DNA from: Exilibacterium tricleocarpae | GTDB lineage: Bacteria > Pseudomonadota > Gammaproteobacteria > Pseudomonadales > Cellvibrionaceae | Direction: 5' to 3' | NCBI RefSeq assembly: GCF_007004655.1 | Contig: NZ_ML660106.1 | Location: forward strand, 58,601 to 122,600 | DNA length: 64,000 nucleotides | Part shown: piece after piece, positions 52,201 through 61,410 of the stretch | How the letters are laid out: each line of letters opens with the position of its first letter | Position numbering within the stretch: the stretch's first letter is position 1 | The notes under the pieces: generated by a model | What the model was told of the DNA's origin: nothing | The model's database searches: none | Seen by the model: the letters and a program-made list of their open reading frames with translations, nothing else | Position numbers and translations under genes: made by a program

Positions 52201-55200
52201 ATCTGCTCTACCACCCCAATGGTCAGCTTAGGGGTTATGACCGTGCCAACGGCGTTGAAACGACGATATCGCTTAATCAACGCCTGTTTCCGCAACGGAT
52301 CACAAGTACCGCTCTTGTCGACCTTAACTACGACTATGATGAGATAGGTAATATAACATCCATCGTAGATACCATAGACACAGCGCAAAACATAGACATG
52401 AGTCGGCCCGGTGATTACGATGGACTGGATCGGCTCAGAGCGGCCAGCGGTCCCTGGGGCGACAGCGTTATGGATTATGATGTGTTTGGCAATATTTCAT
52501 CCAAGGCAGAGGGTGTAGACAATTTCAGTTACGCCTACTCTTCCCGTCGTCTGGCACAGATGAACGCAGGCGCTAAACGTATTGTGTATGGCTATGACGA
52601 CTTGGGTAATGCCAATAGAAAAGTTCGTTATGAACAGATAGGCAACCAGGAAATCCCCGTGAGTTATCAGGAACTTTTCTACAGCAAAGCGAACAACCTT
52701 TATTATGTCAAGGCCGATGGCGAGGTAAATAAAAGCTTTTCATACGATGGCAATGGGCAGCGCACAATTGTCAGGAATCATGGTAGCTATGATATTCAAT
52801 ACAGTCTCTACAGTCGGGCCGGCCATCTGATTTTTGAAGACAGTATTCTCGACTGTAAAAGCACTGATTATATACGTATCGGAGCCATTCTACTTGCCCG
52901 CTCCGACGATAAAACAATGGATCACCTGATAGATACCGATGGCGACGGTATTACTGATTGTCTCGAGACGCAGTTGGGTTTAAACCCGGCAGACAATACC
53001 GATGCTGCCGGTGATAAGGACGGTGACGGGCTTTCCAATTTGCGAGAGGTTAATTTAGGCACGTTAATCGCGGTTGCAGATTCCGATGGGGATGGCCTTA
53101 GCGACTACGAAGAAATTGAGGTGGAGAGCACAAATCCCTATTTAGGAGACAGCGATCACGATGGCCTGCTGGACGGCATAGAAATAGCCCAAGGCTGGAA
53201 CCCACTGGTGGCGGGAGAAGGGTTATTGGATACCGATGGCGACGGCTTGATAAACACGCTCGAACAAAACCTTGGCACAGATATCAATAACGCGGATTCT
53301 GACAATGACGGCTTGCTGGACGGTTTCGAGGTTCAGTACTGGCTCGATCCGACGACCCCGGGGGAGGAAAATCTGGATACCGATGGTGATGGTATCAGTA
53401 ATATCGACGAACAGACACTCGGAACATCACCCATTAGTGTCGACACGGATGGCGATGGACTCAGTGACAGTATAGAGGTGCAAAATGGTTGGGACCCGCT
53501 GGCGCCCGGAGAAGCCGAGCAGGACCCTGATGCGGATGGCCTGACCAACCTTCAGGAAGTGACACTTGGCACTATTTACAACAACCCGGACAGTGACGGC
53601 GATCTTCTGCTTGATGGTTTTGAACACCAATACGGTTTTAATCCCCTGGTTCCAGGAGAGGCGCCCCTGGATACCGACGCCGACCAGTTGTCCAATCTCG
53701 AAGAGCAGAGCTTGGGCACAAACCCAAGGGTGGCCGATAGCGACGCCGATAGTCTGTTGGATGGTGAGGAGGTCAATGAATATGGGACCGATCCAGGCCT
53801 TGATGATACAGATGGTGACGGGGTCAACGATGGTCGGGAAGTGCTTGAGGATGGTACCGATCCTTTGGATGCGACGGATTTCTACGCCGCTCCCGAACCG
53901 GTGACCCTACCCTACGAATTAAGCGATGGGGGTGGTTTTCCCTGGCATATTAATGCGACAGGGGGAGGAAGAGTGTCCTGGCCTGTTAGCAGCTCACGGA
54001 TGAGTCGACTGAACTATGGGCTGTCGGTAGATGGGGTATCCATGCCAACTGTAGATACGGCGCACACTGAAAACCAGGGGCGTGAAGTCAGTATCGGCAC
54101 AGTCGATTTCTCCGGCCTTTCAGTGAGTCGGAAAATTTACATCTCCGAGACATCGAACTTCGCCAGATTCCTCGAAGTGCTTCACAACCCCTCAGAGTTA
54201 GACTCGATAGCCACTGTCAGAATGTTTTACATCGGCGATCAATACAATGACATAGGTGTGGTAACGACTTCCACCGGGGATGAAAGACTCACACCGGAAG
54301 ACAATTATGTTATTACCAACATATCAGCGTCAGATGATCCGGGCAGGAGAGGCAGGGTACATGCGTTTTCCGATGCGTATATCAATGTCGTCGAGCCTTC
54401 CAGTATTACAGCCAGTGCCACTGTCACCTCAGTTACCTTTGAAGTGGCGATTCCCGCCGGAGAAACACGCATCGTGATGCATTTTGCATCTCGCAATGCC
54501 AGTGAAGAAAGTGCCCTGGCTGCGGCAGAGGATTTGATTCATCTCGATGCAGAAAAGCTCTCCGGTATGACCCTCACCGAGAGACGGCAGGTGATTAACT
54601 TCGAAGCCTATAACTACCTGGACTCCGATGCCGATGGCCTAAAAGACGCAGACGAGGCTGAATTGGGCACTAATCCGCTGTCAGCAGATACCGACAGTGA
54701 CGGTTTACTGGACGGATTCGAGGTCAGGTTTGGGTTTAATCCATTAGTGGATGGCGATGCGCCTGTCGATACCGACAGTGACGGCCTCACCAATCTGGAA
54801 GAACAGCATGTGGGATCAAATCCGCTGGAGGCAGACAGTGACGGCGACGGATTTCCCGATGGATTTGAAGTTGAAAACGGGCTCGATCCATTGGTCGCCG
54901 ACAGCAGTGAGGATGACACCGATGGCGACGGATTGACCCTTCTGCATGAAATGAATCTGGGGACCCGACCCGATGCCGCTGACACTGATGGCGATGGGCT
55001 TAACGATAGGTTCGAAAGCTACTTTGGCTTTGATCCCCTGACGGTGGGCGAGGCGGCTTTGGACAGCGATGGCGATGGACTGACAAATAGCCAGGAGCAC
55101 GCCCTGGGTCTTGACCCCAGGGCGCAAGACTCCGACGGCGATAGCTTGTCTGACGGTGATGAGGTTAACATTTACGCATCAGACCCCACTCGCCGTGACA

Positions 55201-58200
55201 CCGATGGTGGAGGTGTGCACGATGGTATAGAAGTGCTTGAAGACGGTACGAACCCGCTGCTGAGCAACGATGACCTTGTTACCACGTCGGCTTTTGAGGG
55301 CACATTTGTGTCGCACGATGGTGATGGTTTTGTGCGCAAAGTGGCCACCGATGGTGATTTTAGCGATGACGGTTTTTCGCGAACGCTGTTAGTGCGTGTA
55401 GATGGCCGCTGGGGGCAGTCTTTCCCAACCGTAGACCGGTTGTCAGTAAATCGAGATGGTGATGAAGTTACCATAACCCCATTTACCTTAAGGTCGGGAC
55501 TTATCATGTCACGTAAACTGTACATCCCGAAGACAGATAACTTTGCCAGGGTGATGGATATTTTCCACAATCCCACAGGGTCGAATATCAGGGTACCTGT
55601 CGAGCTCAGGTCCGATGGGGCACAGTATCAAAGGCGTGTGGTGGCTACTTCGACTCGAGACCTCGAATTCTCTGTGGAGGATAACTATTTCGTAACTGAT
55701 ACGAGCGAGGCATATCGTCGCACCCAAGACGCTATCTTCTACATGTTCTCTGATGTTCAACCAGGATTGCTGGAACCCATCAGGTTTACGGGTCTGGCCT
55801 CATCAAAACCGACGCCTGAATACGAGTTCAGCTTATTTGTTCCTTCGGGGCAGACACGTATTTTAATGCATATACAATCGCACGAACCGGATGCCGAGAG
55901 TGCTGTTGCATCGGTCGAAGCACTGGCGGGGCTTAGCGAGGAGATTACAGCCGGTATGTCGCCGCTGGAAAGGGCTCAAGTGGTTAACCTTGAGGCCTAC
56001 CACCTTCAAGATGCCGACGGAGATGGGATTGTCGATTGGCGGGAAAGGCTTTACGGGTTTGATTTGCTCAATGTTGATTCGGATGGCGATGGTCTTGATG
56101 ACGGATATGAGGTGGCTGTTGGTCTCAATCCATTAGACCCGGCCGATGCCGGCGGCGATCTGGATGAGGACGGTTTGACCAATGCAGAGGAGTCAGCCTC
56201 GGGATCAAGCCTGGTAGCTATCGACTCTGATGGTGATGATCTGACCGATGATCAAGAAGTCAACATCTATGGCACCGACCCGACCACTGCCGACAGCGAC
56301 GGGGACGGACTCAGTGATGGACAGGAGGTGCAGGCTGGTGGTACCGATCCACTCGATGCGCTCGACCCGGGTTTTACCACTCAGAGCATTACCTTTCCGT
56401 ATCGTTCGCTAGAGGACGCCACGGGTGCTGGCTGGTTTCTCGATGCCGACGGCAGTATTAGTCGATTGGATCAGAGTGGGTTTAATCAATACGGCCTTGA
56501 ATTGACGTCGTTCTCTCCTTCATCCTATACGGGCTTGCTGGTAAACAATGGCCGGGAGGTGACGACACCATCGGGAACTTTGGGTGGACTGGATATCACA
56601 AGAAGAATTTATGTGCCGGCGGATGGAAACTACGCACGTTATCTGGAGGTACTAACCAACGCCACTTCCGAGGACATATCGACATCGCTAACTGTTCGAT
56701 CTCATTATTACGGAGGCTATGGCATTATTGGAACATCGTCCGGCGATCTTGTCGCTGACAAGGGGGACAACCATTTTGTGGTTGCTTCGGCCAACGATGA
56801 TTACTCAACAGCGTATGTTTTTTCGGGCGATGCGCCGGGATTGCTCGAGCCATTTTGGGTAAGGTTTTTGAGTACTGAGAGTCGATATCAATTTAACGTA
56901 ACCGTACCGGCGGGTGAAACGCGCATCCTGATGCACTTTGCCTCGCGGAACCCAACACGAGCGTCCGGTTTTGCGTCAGCAGAGGCGTTGCTGACACTGG
57001 ACGAACATCAACTAGCCGGCATTTCGCCTGAAGACAGGTTACGTATATTGAACTTTGATGCTACTGATTTAACCGACAGTGATGGTGATGGGCTAAATGA
57101 TATCCAGGAAGTTTTTGTCGGTACTGACCCGATGCACGAGGACACTGATGGGGACGGTTTGTCGGATCGCTTTGAAAAGGTGTTTCACCTGAATCCGCTT
57201 GTGCCGGGGCAGGCAACAGAGGATGCTGACGGCGACGGGTTGACTAATCTGGATGAGCAAATCGGCGGTACCAGTCCAATCTTCTCGGACACTGATGGCG
57301 ACACGCTGATAGATTTTGCCGAGTTGAATCAACACGCAACAAACCCCTTGCTGGCGGACACTGATGCCGGTGGCATTGATGACGGTACGGAGGTGCTGGT
57401 TGATGGGACTAACCCATTAAACCCTGATGATGATACCCCGGTAGTCAAATTACCCTATATCCTGACTGATGGTGGCGGTTATATATGGGGTATCTCTCCG
57501 CAGGGATTTATTGGTTACAGCTCGGCTGGTGCTTATGGGGTGGGGAAGGTTGGGTATCTGTTGTCGGTTAACGGTGCCGGCATTCAGCGTTCTGACGTTG
57601 CTCACCTGGAATCCGGTCGCAGGGAAATTCGACTCAATGGCCGGACTATGTCCTCCCTTGAGGTGGTACGCAAAATCTTTGTGCACCCCACCCAGAGTTT
57701 TGCACGGTATCTGGAGGTGTTCACCAACAGCACTTCGGCCGATGTGACCGCGACTGTCAACATACACTCGAAACCTGGCTCCGGGACGGCGACTGAAGTA
57801 GTGGCCACATCCTCCGGCGATTTACTTCTCACTGAACAGGATACCTATCTCGTCATTGACGACGGCACAGATAGGGGCGGTTCACCGGCTCTCGTTTACG
57901 TCTTTTCCTCTGACCAGACCGGTGTCGAGAAGCCTACGCCCTTACATGCCGATGCACCGGGGGGTGATATCGTGGAGTACAGTTTCGACCTGACGGTACC
58001 GGCGGGTGAAACGCGCGTCTTGATGCACTTTACCGCCCAGCAAGTTGACCGCCATGCCGCGCAGGCTATCGCGGCGGCGCTGGTAAATCCGACGGAAAGC
58101 CAACTGCTCGGCATGTCAGTGTATGAAAAGAGCCGTGTGGTCAATTTTGACCTGAGTGGGTTTTTACCGCAGTACGCCGATGGCGATGGGCTCCCTGATC

Positions 58201-58721
58201 AACTGGAGCATACCCTTGGCACGAATCTTTTAAATGAAGACACGGATGCCAATGGTCTGCGGGATGACTTCGAGCACCACAACCAACTGAATGCCCTTGT
58301 TGCAGGCGGCACACATCTCGACGCCGACAGCGATGGACTCACTAACCTCCAGGAACAGCGCTTGGGCACAAACCCCACGCTCGACGATTCCGACGGCGAT
58401 GGTCTCTTGGACGGGTTTCAATACCAGCACGGCTTTGATCCAAGAGTGCCGGGGGAAGCGTCGTTGGACAATGATGGCGATGGACGAAGTAATCTGGAGG
58501 AACAGCGCCTCGGTACAGACCCCAGGGTTGTCGATGACAGGTCGCCCTCAAGCTGTAGGAAACCCGCGGATGGTGTATTTGACCGTCACTGGCTAACCGG
58601 CAACCTGGCGCTCCGTAATGATTTCTTCACATCGTTGGCGGTCGCGGGCCAACCGCATAATGCCAAACGCTCGACAGACCCGGGAAGCGTTGTTTATTCA
58701 CAGTACTACCACTTGCATTGA
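49284..58721 (+). CDS. Giant secreted YD-repeat (RHS) protein with TSP3 cassettes
   Basis: A 3145-residue exported protein. Signal peptide 1-26 (FFVSALVFNFSFMSLFSAA). Residues about 50-1210 are an RHS/YD-repeat shell: N-terminal NIDPFSGTLQLKYTD, many YD repeats (THYTYTPEGDIASIKDARGN, YDSLNRLSGIDFP, YDEVGNLIRETVEG), ending at TDYIRIGAILLARSDD, where a normal RHS protein would go on into its core-associated segment. Instead, DxDGDG calcium-binding repeats of thrombospondin type 3 begin (1216-1536), then four cassettes of an unrecognised 230-245-residue module plus more TSP3 repeats (modules about 1540-1776, 1999-2243, 2368-2596, 2721-2959). The last 60 residues are ordinary. ATG 49284 is the only start giving a signal peptide. 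Base composition is unlike the flanking genes. Confidence 0.9.
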   Translation: MNFLLRFFVSALVFNFSFMSLFSAAEEIRDYYAEPGINPFKETLNQNFSENIDPFSGTLQLKYTDITVPGNGGLDININRVYTSIQANVYPTLNINGFGWVMHFGRIVASKSNADKICAQHLFSVTTADNPSLEYADGGRELLVLNSINNDGSLITRSNWRARCNDTASGMIVTSPDGTRYTMDQYDAFQGEPNWLTTRIEDVNGNWIAIDYATNAAGISYITEIFRSDVGPSIPIVQYEYTNETTAAISLTAIVANGQRWEYEYRPIPGFLSGVYQQLVKVKRPDGQSWVYSYNGQIDDPDPDDGIDEDGVGSYSLKSVRYPYGAEINYTYQYVEFDPGSRLKTTSIKTKNTSGSSIQDGTWLYEFSPASEIYRDNLYYDVTTITTPAARYKYFHFGKSFHTDANNYFYFRPSYVGSQAIKETYDLSDSLLERVEYVWGNRKISEENYWHGAGYRDWWIEHETNTPVLIGQYYSRDTVEPGSYLHATEYYDHDQYGNPGRVLEKSNLQGDNKQTRYTYYNDADKWIIGLAEVEEIALVENDGSGSADVVGIIDRTYDDKGRLQKEDRFGVATHYTYTPEGDIASIKDARGNTVSYSNYKRGIARQETHPESVIISRGVNNTGTVEFETDALARTTRFTYDSLNRLSGIDFPLNADASISYQTQGSTYKRILNRGGYQQTETFDGFGRLIQTERKDVNLNEAITLSTQYDALGRAVFTSYPNSISGVSYEHDSLDRVTRERHPDGVYRQYRYNDTEMTLINERSHVTKYVYRMYGVDQGKQALHYIESPESSATIIDRNVFDQPTRVLQGELIGSVVSGYAHEYQYDSRFLLVSKTQPEIGTTKYDYDEVGNLIRETVEGVPETIFRYDNLNRLILTDYPDTTPDIVREYYKNDLLKKLTKGDIQWVYGYDDNDNLLSETVTITKPLSRSYQVAYTYNNLDIAGSVTYPSGLIVDYQPDNLNRPTQVGAFVSNLLYHPNGQLRGYDRANGVETTISLNQRLFPQRITSTALVDLNYDYDEIGNITSIVDTIDTAQNIDMSRPGDYDGLDRLRAASGPWGDSVMDYDVFGNISSKAEGVDNFSYAYSSRRLAQMNAGAKRIVYGYDDLGNANRKVRYEQIGNQEIPVSYQELFYSKANNLYYVKADGEVNKSFSYDGNGQRTIVRNHGSYDIQYSLYSRAGHLIFEDSILDCKSTDYIRIGAILLARSDDKTMDHLIDTDGDGITDCLETQLGLNPADNTDAAGDKDGDGLSNLREVNLGTLIAVADSDGDGLSDYEEIEVESTNPYLGDSDHDGLLDGIEIAQGWNPLVAGEGLLDTDGDGLINTLEQNLGTDINNADSDNDGLLDGFEVQYWLDPTTPGEENLDTDGDGISNIDEQTLGTSPISVDTDGDGLSDSIEVQNGWDPLAPGEAEQDPDADGLTNLQEVTLGTIYNNPDSDGDLLLDGFEHQYGFNPLVPGEAPLDTDADQLSNLEEQSLGTNPRVADSDADSLLDGEEVNEYGTDPGLDDTDGDGVNDGREVLEDGTDPLDATDFYAAPEPVTLPYELSDGGGFPWHINATGGGRVSWPVSSSRMSRLNYGLSVDGVSMPTVDTAHTENQGREVSIGTVDFSGLSVSRKIYISETSNFARFLEVLHNPSELDSIATVRMFYIGDQYNDIGVVTTSTGDERLTPEDNYVITNISASDDPGRRGRVHAFSDAYINVVEPSSITASATVTSVTFEVAIPAGETRIVMHFASRNASEESALAAAEDLIHLDAEKLSGMTLTERRQVINFEAYNYLDSDADGLKDADEAELGTNPLSADTDSDGLLDGFEVRFGFNPLVDGDAPVDTDSDGLTNLEEQHVGSNPLEADSDGDGFPDGFEVENGLDPLVADSSEDDTDGDGLTLLHEMNLGTRPDAADTDGDGLNDRFESYFGFDPLTVGEAALDSDGDGLTNSQEHALGLDPRAQDSDGDSLSDGDEVNIYASDPTRRDTDGGGVHDGIEVLEDGTNPLLSNDDLVTTSAFEGTFVSHDGDGFVRKVATDGDFSDDGFSRTLLVRVDGRWGQSFPTVDRLSVNRDGDEVTITPFTLRSGLIMSRKLYIPKTDNFARVMDIFHNPTGSNIRVPVELRSDGAQYQRRVVATSTRDLEFSVEDNYFVTDTSEAYRRTQDAIFYMFSDVQPGLLEPIRFTGLASSKPTPEYEFSLFVPSGQTRILMHIQSHEPDAESAVASVEALAGLSEEITAGMSPLERAQVVNLEAYHLQDADGDGIVDWRERLYGFDLLNVDSDGDGLDDGYEVAVGLNPLDPADAGGDLDEDGLTNAEESASGSSLVAIDSDGDDLTDDQEVNIYGTDPTTADSDGDGLSDGQEVQAGGTDPLDALDPGFTTQSITFPYRSLEDATGAGWFLDADGSISRLDQSGFNQYGLELTSFSPSSYTGLLVNNGREVTTPSGTLGGLDITRRIYVPADGNYARYLEVLTNATSEDISTSLTVRSHYYGGYGIIGTSSGDLVADKGDNHFVVASANDDYSTAYVFSGDAPGLLEPFWVRFLSTESRYQFNVTVPAGETRILMHFASRNPTRASGFASAEALLTLDEHQLAGISPEDRLRILNFDATDLTDSDGDGLNDIQEVFVGTDPMHEDTDGDGLSDRFEKVFHLNPLVPGQATEDADGDGLTNLDEQIGGTSPIFSDTDGDTLIDFAELNQHATNPLLADTDAGGIDDGTEVLVDGTNPLNPDDDTPVVKLPYILTDGGGYIWGISPQGFIGYSSAGAYGVGKVGYLLSVNGAGIQRSDVAHLESGRREIRLNGRTMSSLEVVRKIFVHPTQSFARYLEVFTNSTSADVTATVNIHSKPGSGTATEVVATSSGDLLLTEQDTYLVIDDGTDRGGSPALVYVFSSDQTGVEKPTPLHADAPGGDIVEYSFDLTVPAGETRVLMHFTAQQVDRHAAQAIAAALVNPTESQLLGMSVYEKSRVVNFDLSGFLPQYADGDGLPDQLEHTLGTNLLNEDTDANGLRDDFEHHNQLNALVAGGTHLDADSDGLTNLQEQRLGTNPTLDDSDGDGLLDGFQYQHGFDPRVPGEASLDNDGDGRSNLEEQRLGTDPRVVDDRSPSSCRKPADGVFDRHWLTGNLALRNDFFTSLAVAGQPHNAKRSTDPGSVVYSQYYHLH

Positions 58722-58748
58722 ACCATCGAGAAAAAGGATACCTCTCCC

Positions 58749-60125
58749 ATGAACATGCTAGCCAACTTACAACAACGCTTGTTGATCCCACATGTTTTAA
58801 GCTTGAGTTTGTTACTGCTGTGCCTGGCGGGGCTGCAACCGGCTCTGGCGGAGCGCACGGTCACCTATTTTCACCACGATGCTTTGGGCTCGGTAGTAGC
58901 GGCTTCAGATGCCGCCGGCAATTTACTGTGGCGCAAGCGCTATGCGCCTTACGGCAAGCCGCTCGCCGGTAGTAACACGACCGAGCCTAGTGCTTATGCC
59001 GGCCATATCCACGACCAGGACATCGGGCTGACTTATATGAAGGCCCGCTACTATGACCCGGAGGCAGGCCGCTTTATGAGCCCGGACCCGGTGGGTTTTG
59101 TCGATCACAATCCAATGTCGTTTAATCGCTACTTATACGTCAATAACAACCCGTACAAGTATGTCGACCCTGACGGTGAATTCCTGAACTTTGCGGCCAA
59201 GTTCGTGTTGGATGTCGGCGTGAATGTCGCTTTTAACTACGTAACGACCGGCAGCCTGGGTGTAGGATCGGCCGTGAAAGAGTCGGCGATGGGTGTGCTG
59301 AACCCGGGCAAGACGGTACAGAAGGTCGCTAAACTCAGCAAGGCGCTAAAGGGCTGCTGCTGTTATGTCGAAGGCACGCCAGTCTATGCCGAGCGGGGTC
59401 TGGTGGCGATTGATCAGCTCGCCTTGGGCGATCGTGTGTATGCCCGGGACCCGGTTAGCGGCGAGGTTGAATTGCGGCCCGTTACAGCCCGTTATGTGAC
59501 AGAGGGCAAGGAAATCTACCGGTTAACCACGGAAGATGCGTGGGGTGGCCGGGAAGTGGTTGCAGTGACAGACAACCATCCTTACTGGGTTATAGACCGG
59601 GGCTGGGTGGAGTCAGGGAGTCTTGAGCCGGGTGTGACTCTGGTTAACGATGCGGGTGGGGAAATACAGGTCGTTGGGATTGAAGCTCAGGGTTATGCGG
59701 AAGATACCTATAATATCGAGGTTGGTGAGCACCACAATTACTTTGTGGGCGAGCAGCGGGTATTGGTGCATAATTGTAATTGTACGAATGCTACAAAGGG
59801 AGCAGGCCGCAAAGGTGCAAGTGGAGAGCTAACCACGACCTCTGGTAATACATTTACGGGCAATAGCACGAGATCATCTCGAACTGGTGGTGATCCGAGA
59901 GCGCCGATGAGCGATCAAGTATCGAACGCATTAGATAATGTAAAGAATCCGTCAGGAACGCATGGAGCTTGCTGTGAAATCGATGCTATGAATAAAGCTG
60001 CTAATGCAGGCGATACTCTAAGGGGCGCTAGAATGGGACCTGTGAGAGATAACAAGACCGGAGCAATAAAACCTCCTTGCTCTACATGTCGTGACGTAAT
60101 GGATCAGTTGGGAGTAGACCATTAA
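58749..60125 (+). CDS. RHS core-HINT-deaminase toxin protein
   Basis: A 458-residue exported polymorphic toxin. Signal peptide 1-34 (LSLLLLCLAGLQPALA). Residues 37-140 are the RHS core-associated segment: YFHHDALGSVVAASDAAGN, YMKARYYDPEAGRFMSPDP, NRYLYVNNNPYKYVDPDGE. Residues 203-342 are a HINT autoprotease (CCCYVEGTPVYAERG at 203, DNHPYWVIDRGW, and terminal VLVHN before C343). Residues 343-458 are the toxin tip: HGACCEIDAM (H405, C408, E410) with PCSTC (C444, C447), a zinc deaminase pattern like YwqJ-type toxins. The tip would be cut free by HINT and modify a nucleic acid or nucleotide base. It supplies the piece missing from the giant upstream protein, 27 nt away. Confidence 0.88.
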   Translation: MNMLANLQQRLLIPHVLSLSLLLLCLAGLQPALAERTVTYFHHDALGSVVAASDAAGNLLWRKRYAPYGKPLAGSNTTEPSAYAGHIHDQDIGLTYMKARYYDPEAGRFMSPDPVGFVDHNPMSFNRYLYVNNNPYKYVDPDGEFLNFAAKFVLDVGVNVAFNYVTTGSLGVGSAVKESAMGVLNPGKTVQKVAKLSKALKGCCCYVEGTPVYAERGLVAIDQLALGDRVYARDPVSGEVELRPVTARYVTEGKEIYRLTTEDAWGGREVVAVTDNHPYWVIDRGWVESGSLEPGVTLVNDAGGEIQVVGIEAQGYAEDTYNIEVGEHHNYFVGEQRVLVHNCNCTNATKGAGRKGASGELTTTSGNTFTGNSTRSSRTGGDPRAPMSDQVSNALDNVKNPSGTHGACCEIDAMNKAANAGDTLRGARMGPVRDNKTGAIKPPCSTCRDVMDQLGVDH

Positions 60126-60568
60126 TGACTGAAAATTCTCGAAAATTAGAAGACCTAGAGGACAAAATTACAGAGTACTTGTCCGAGAATCGTGATACTG
60201 CGCATTTCAACTCATTAAAAGGTGTCGTTATCATGCTGGCTATTAATGCATGTGATGATCTGGATCAGGAGCTACGGTCTACCCTGGAAAAGGCTTTAGA
60301 ATTATGGAGGAACAGTGCCTCTTTTGAAGAAATCAGTGACAATTTAATTGAAAGATGCAGGCAAAATCTTAACAAGGCAATAAAAGAAGCTGGCGCTGAC
60401 TCTAAGGATGCATGGCTTGCAAGGCTTAACTATACCTCTCTCCATAATACGCCTGAAGATGATGACACTCTACTAACTCTTATTTTAGAATATTCCACTA
60501 CTAATGATTTAGATATTGATGAGTTATCGAAACTTCTAACTGATCAGTTTCCAGATTTTAATATTTGA
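60125..60568 (+). CDS. Candidate immunity protein for the deaminase toxin
   Basis: A 147-residue acidic, mostly helical cytoplasmic protein. The start ATG shares one nucleotide with the toxin stop (TAATG), typical of toxin-immunity pairs. No signal peptide, no recognised domain (VIMLAINACDDLDQEL, NDLDIDELSKLLTDQFPDF). Function is assigned by position and by the rule that RHS toxin tips are followed by cognate immunity genes. Confidence 0.75.
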   Translation: MTENSRKLEDLEDKITEYLSENRDTAHFNSLKGVVIMLAINACDDLDQELRSTLEKALELWRNSASFEEISDNLIERCRQNLNKAIKEAGADSKDAWLARLNYTSLHNTPEDDDTLLTLILEYSTTNDLDIDELSKLLTDQFPDFNI

Positions 60569-60784
60569 GAAAAACCTTGGACTGGTATTGCTAAAATGAT
60601 TATTTCAAAGTATGGCGTCAATGATGATCCTCTAAACTGGTTTGCACCTCAATCGGCAGATGATTGATCGACGGTTCGATGCAGGTAGACAGAGGCTGCC
60701 CCCATCAGCGCCTGTCGCGATACCGACGGGAGTTCTGGGGACAGTTCACTCTCAATAGGGTGATGGCCTAAGCAGGCCACCCCT

Positions 60785-60818
60785 GCCCCGGCAAGCGACC
60801 TTACCGGGGCTTTGTTTT
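60785..60818 (+). terminator. Rho-independent terminator after the RHS locus
   Basis: Stem GCCCCGG/CCGGGGC (60785-60791 with 60804-60810), with further pairing CAAG/CTTA inside, followed by CTTTGTTTT. It lies between the immunity gene and the convergent SymE remnant. Confidence 0.8.
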
Positions 60819-60819
60819 A

Positions 60820-60915
60820 CTACTCGGCGGTTAACACTAAACACCCCTCGGAGACCTTGATGGTGACGGGGGTACCGATGGTAAAGCCGGCCTTGACCAA
60901 CCACTTTCCTTTCAT
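60820..60915 (-). pseudogene. SymE-like toxin remnant (C-terminal part)
   Basis: A 31-codon frame reading [17 protein letters not shown] then [14 protein letters not shown]. This matches the C-terminal SpoVT/AbrB-like domain of SymE-family toxins ([17 protein letters not shown] type). Two more codon blocks (PNFPQ) continue upstream in frame, then a palindromic repeat and an IS3 element interrupt it. SymE-like genes often sit beside RHS toxin tips, so this is likely a displaced older tip or companion toxin. Confidence 0.72.
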
Positions 60916-60966
60916 CTGAGGGAAATTAGGGGACGGAGTGAGGTTCCCCCAATAAAACGGACGATT

Positions 60967-61410
60967 TTAAAGAGAGGCATATCGCCTTTCGTATTCTTCC
61001 GGACTCATGTAGCCCAGAAATGAGTGCCGTCGCTTCCTATTGTAAAAAATTTCTATGTATTCAAACAGGCTTTGCTTGGCCTGGGCTTTAGTGCGATAGT
61101 CCTCATGATCAACCAACTCCGTCTTTAGCGTACCGAAGAAACTCTCTGCAACCGCATTGTCCAGGCACTCTCCTTTTCGACTCATGCTGCAAAGCAGTTG
61201 GTTGTCCTCCAGGAGTTGCTGATAGGCACCCGAAGCGTAGGTACTGCCTTGATCTGAATGCACAACCACCTCCTTGGCATGGCCTCTGCGCCAGAGTGCC
61301 ATGGTCAGTGCATCCTGCACCAGAGAGGTATCATTCTTGTCGCTCATCGACCAGCCAATGACACAGCGAGAGAACAAATCAATCACGACAGCCAAGTACA
61401 ACCAGCCCTG
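60967..61410 (-). pseudogene. IS3 OrfB transposase, C-terminal fragment
   Basis: Reads GWLYLAVVIDLFSRCVIGW onwards to the stop, about 147 residues of an rve integrase core. The second Asp (VHSDQGSTY) and the Glu (AVAESFFGTLKTEL) of the DDE triad are present; the first Asp, normally shortly before GWLYLAVV, is deleted. The helix-turn-helix half is also gone. Confidence 0.9.

Noticed and set aside
52930..58540. Regular spaced repeats that could be mistaken for a CRISPR or satellite array
   Set aside because: The periodicity comes from DxDGDG-coding units in one open frame; the DNA repeats are imperfect and have no spacers.
58718..58760. A frameshift or sequencing error joining the giant YD-repeat protein and the toxin protein
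   Set aside because: The second protein has a good signal peptide of its own directly at its start, and the tail of the first does not resume RHS sequence in any frame, so two genes are the simpler reading.
60596..60667. A 23-codon ORF after the immunity gene (MIISKYGVNDDPLNWFAPQ)
   Set aside because: Too short and without ribosome site; possibly a fragment of an older tip, but unsupported.
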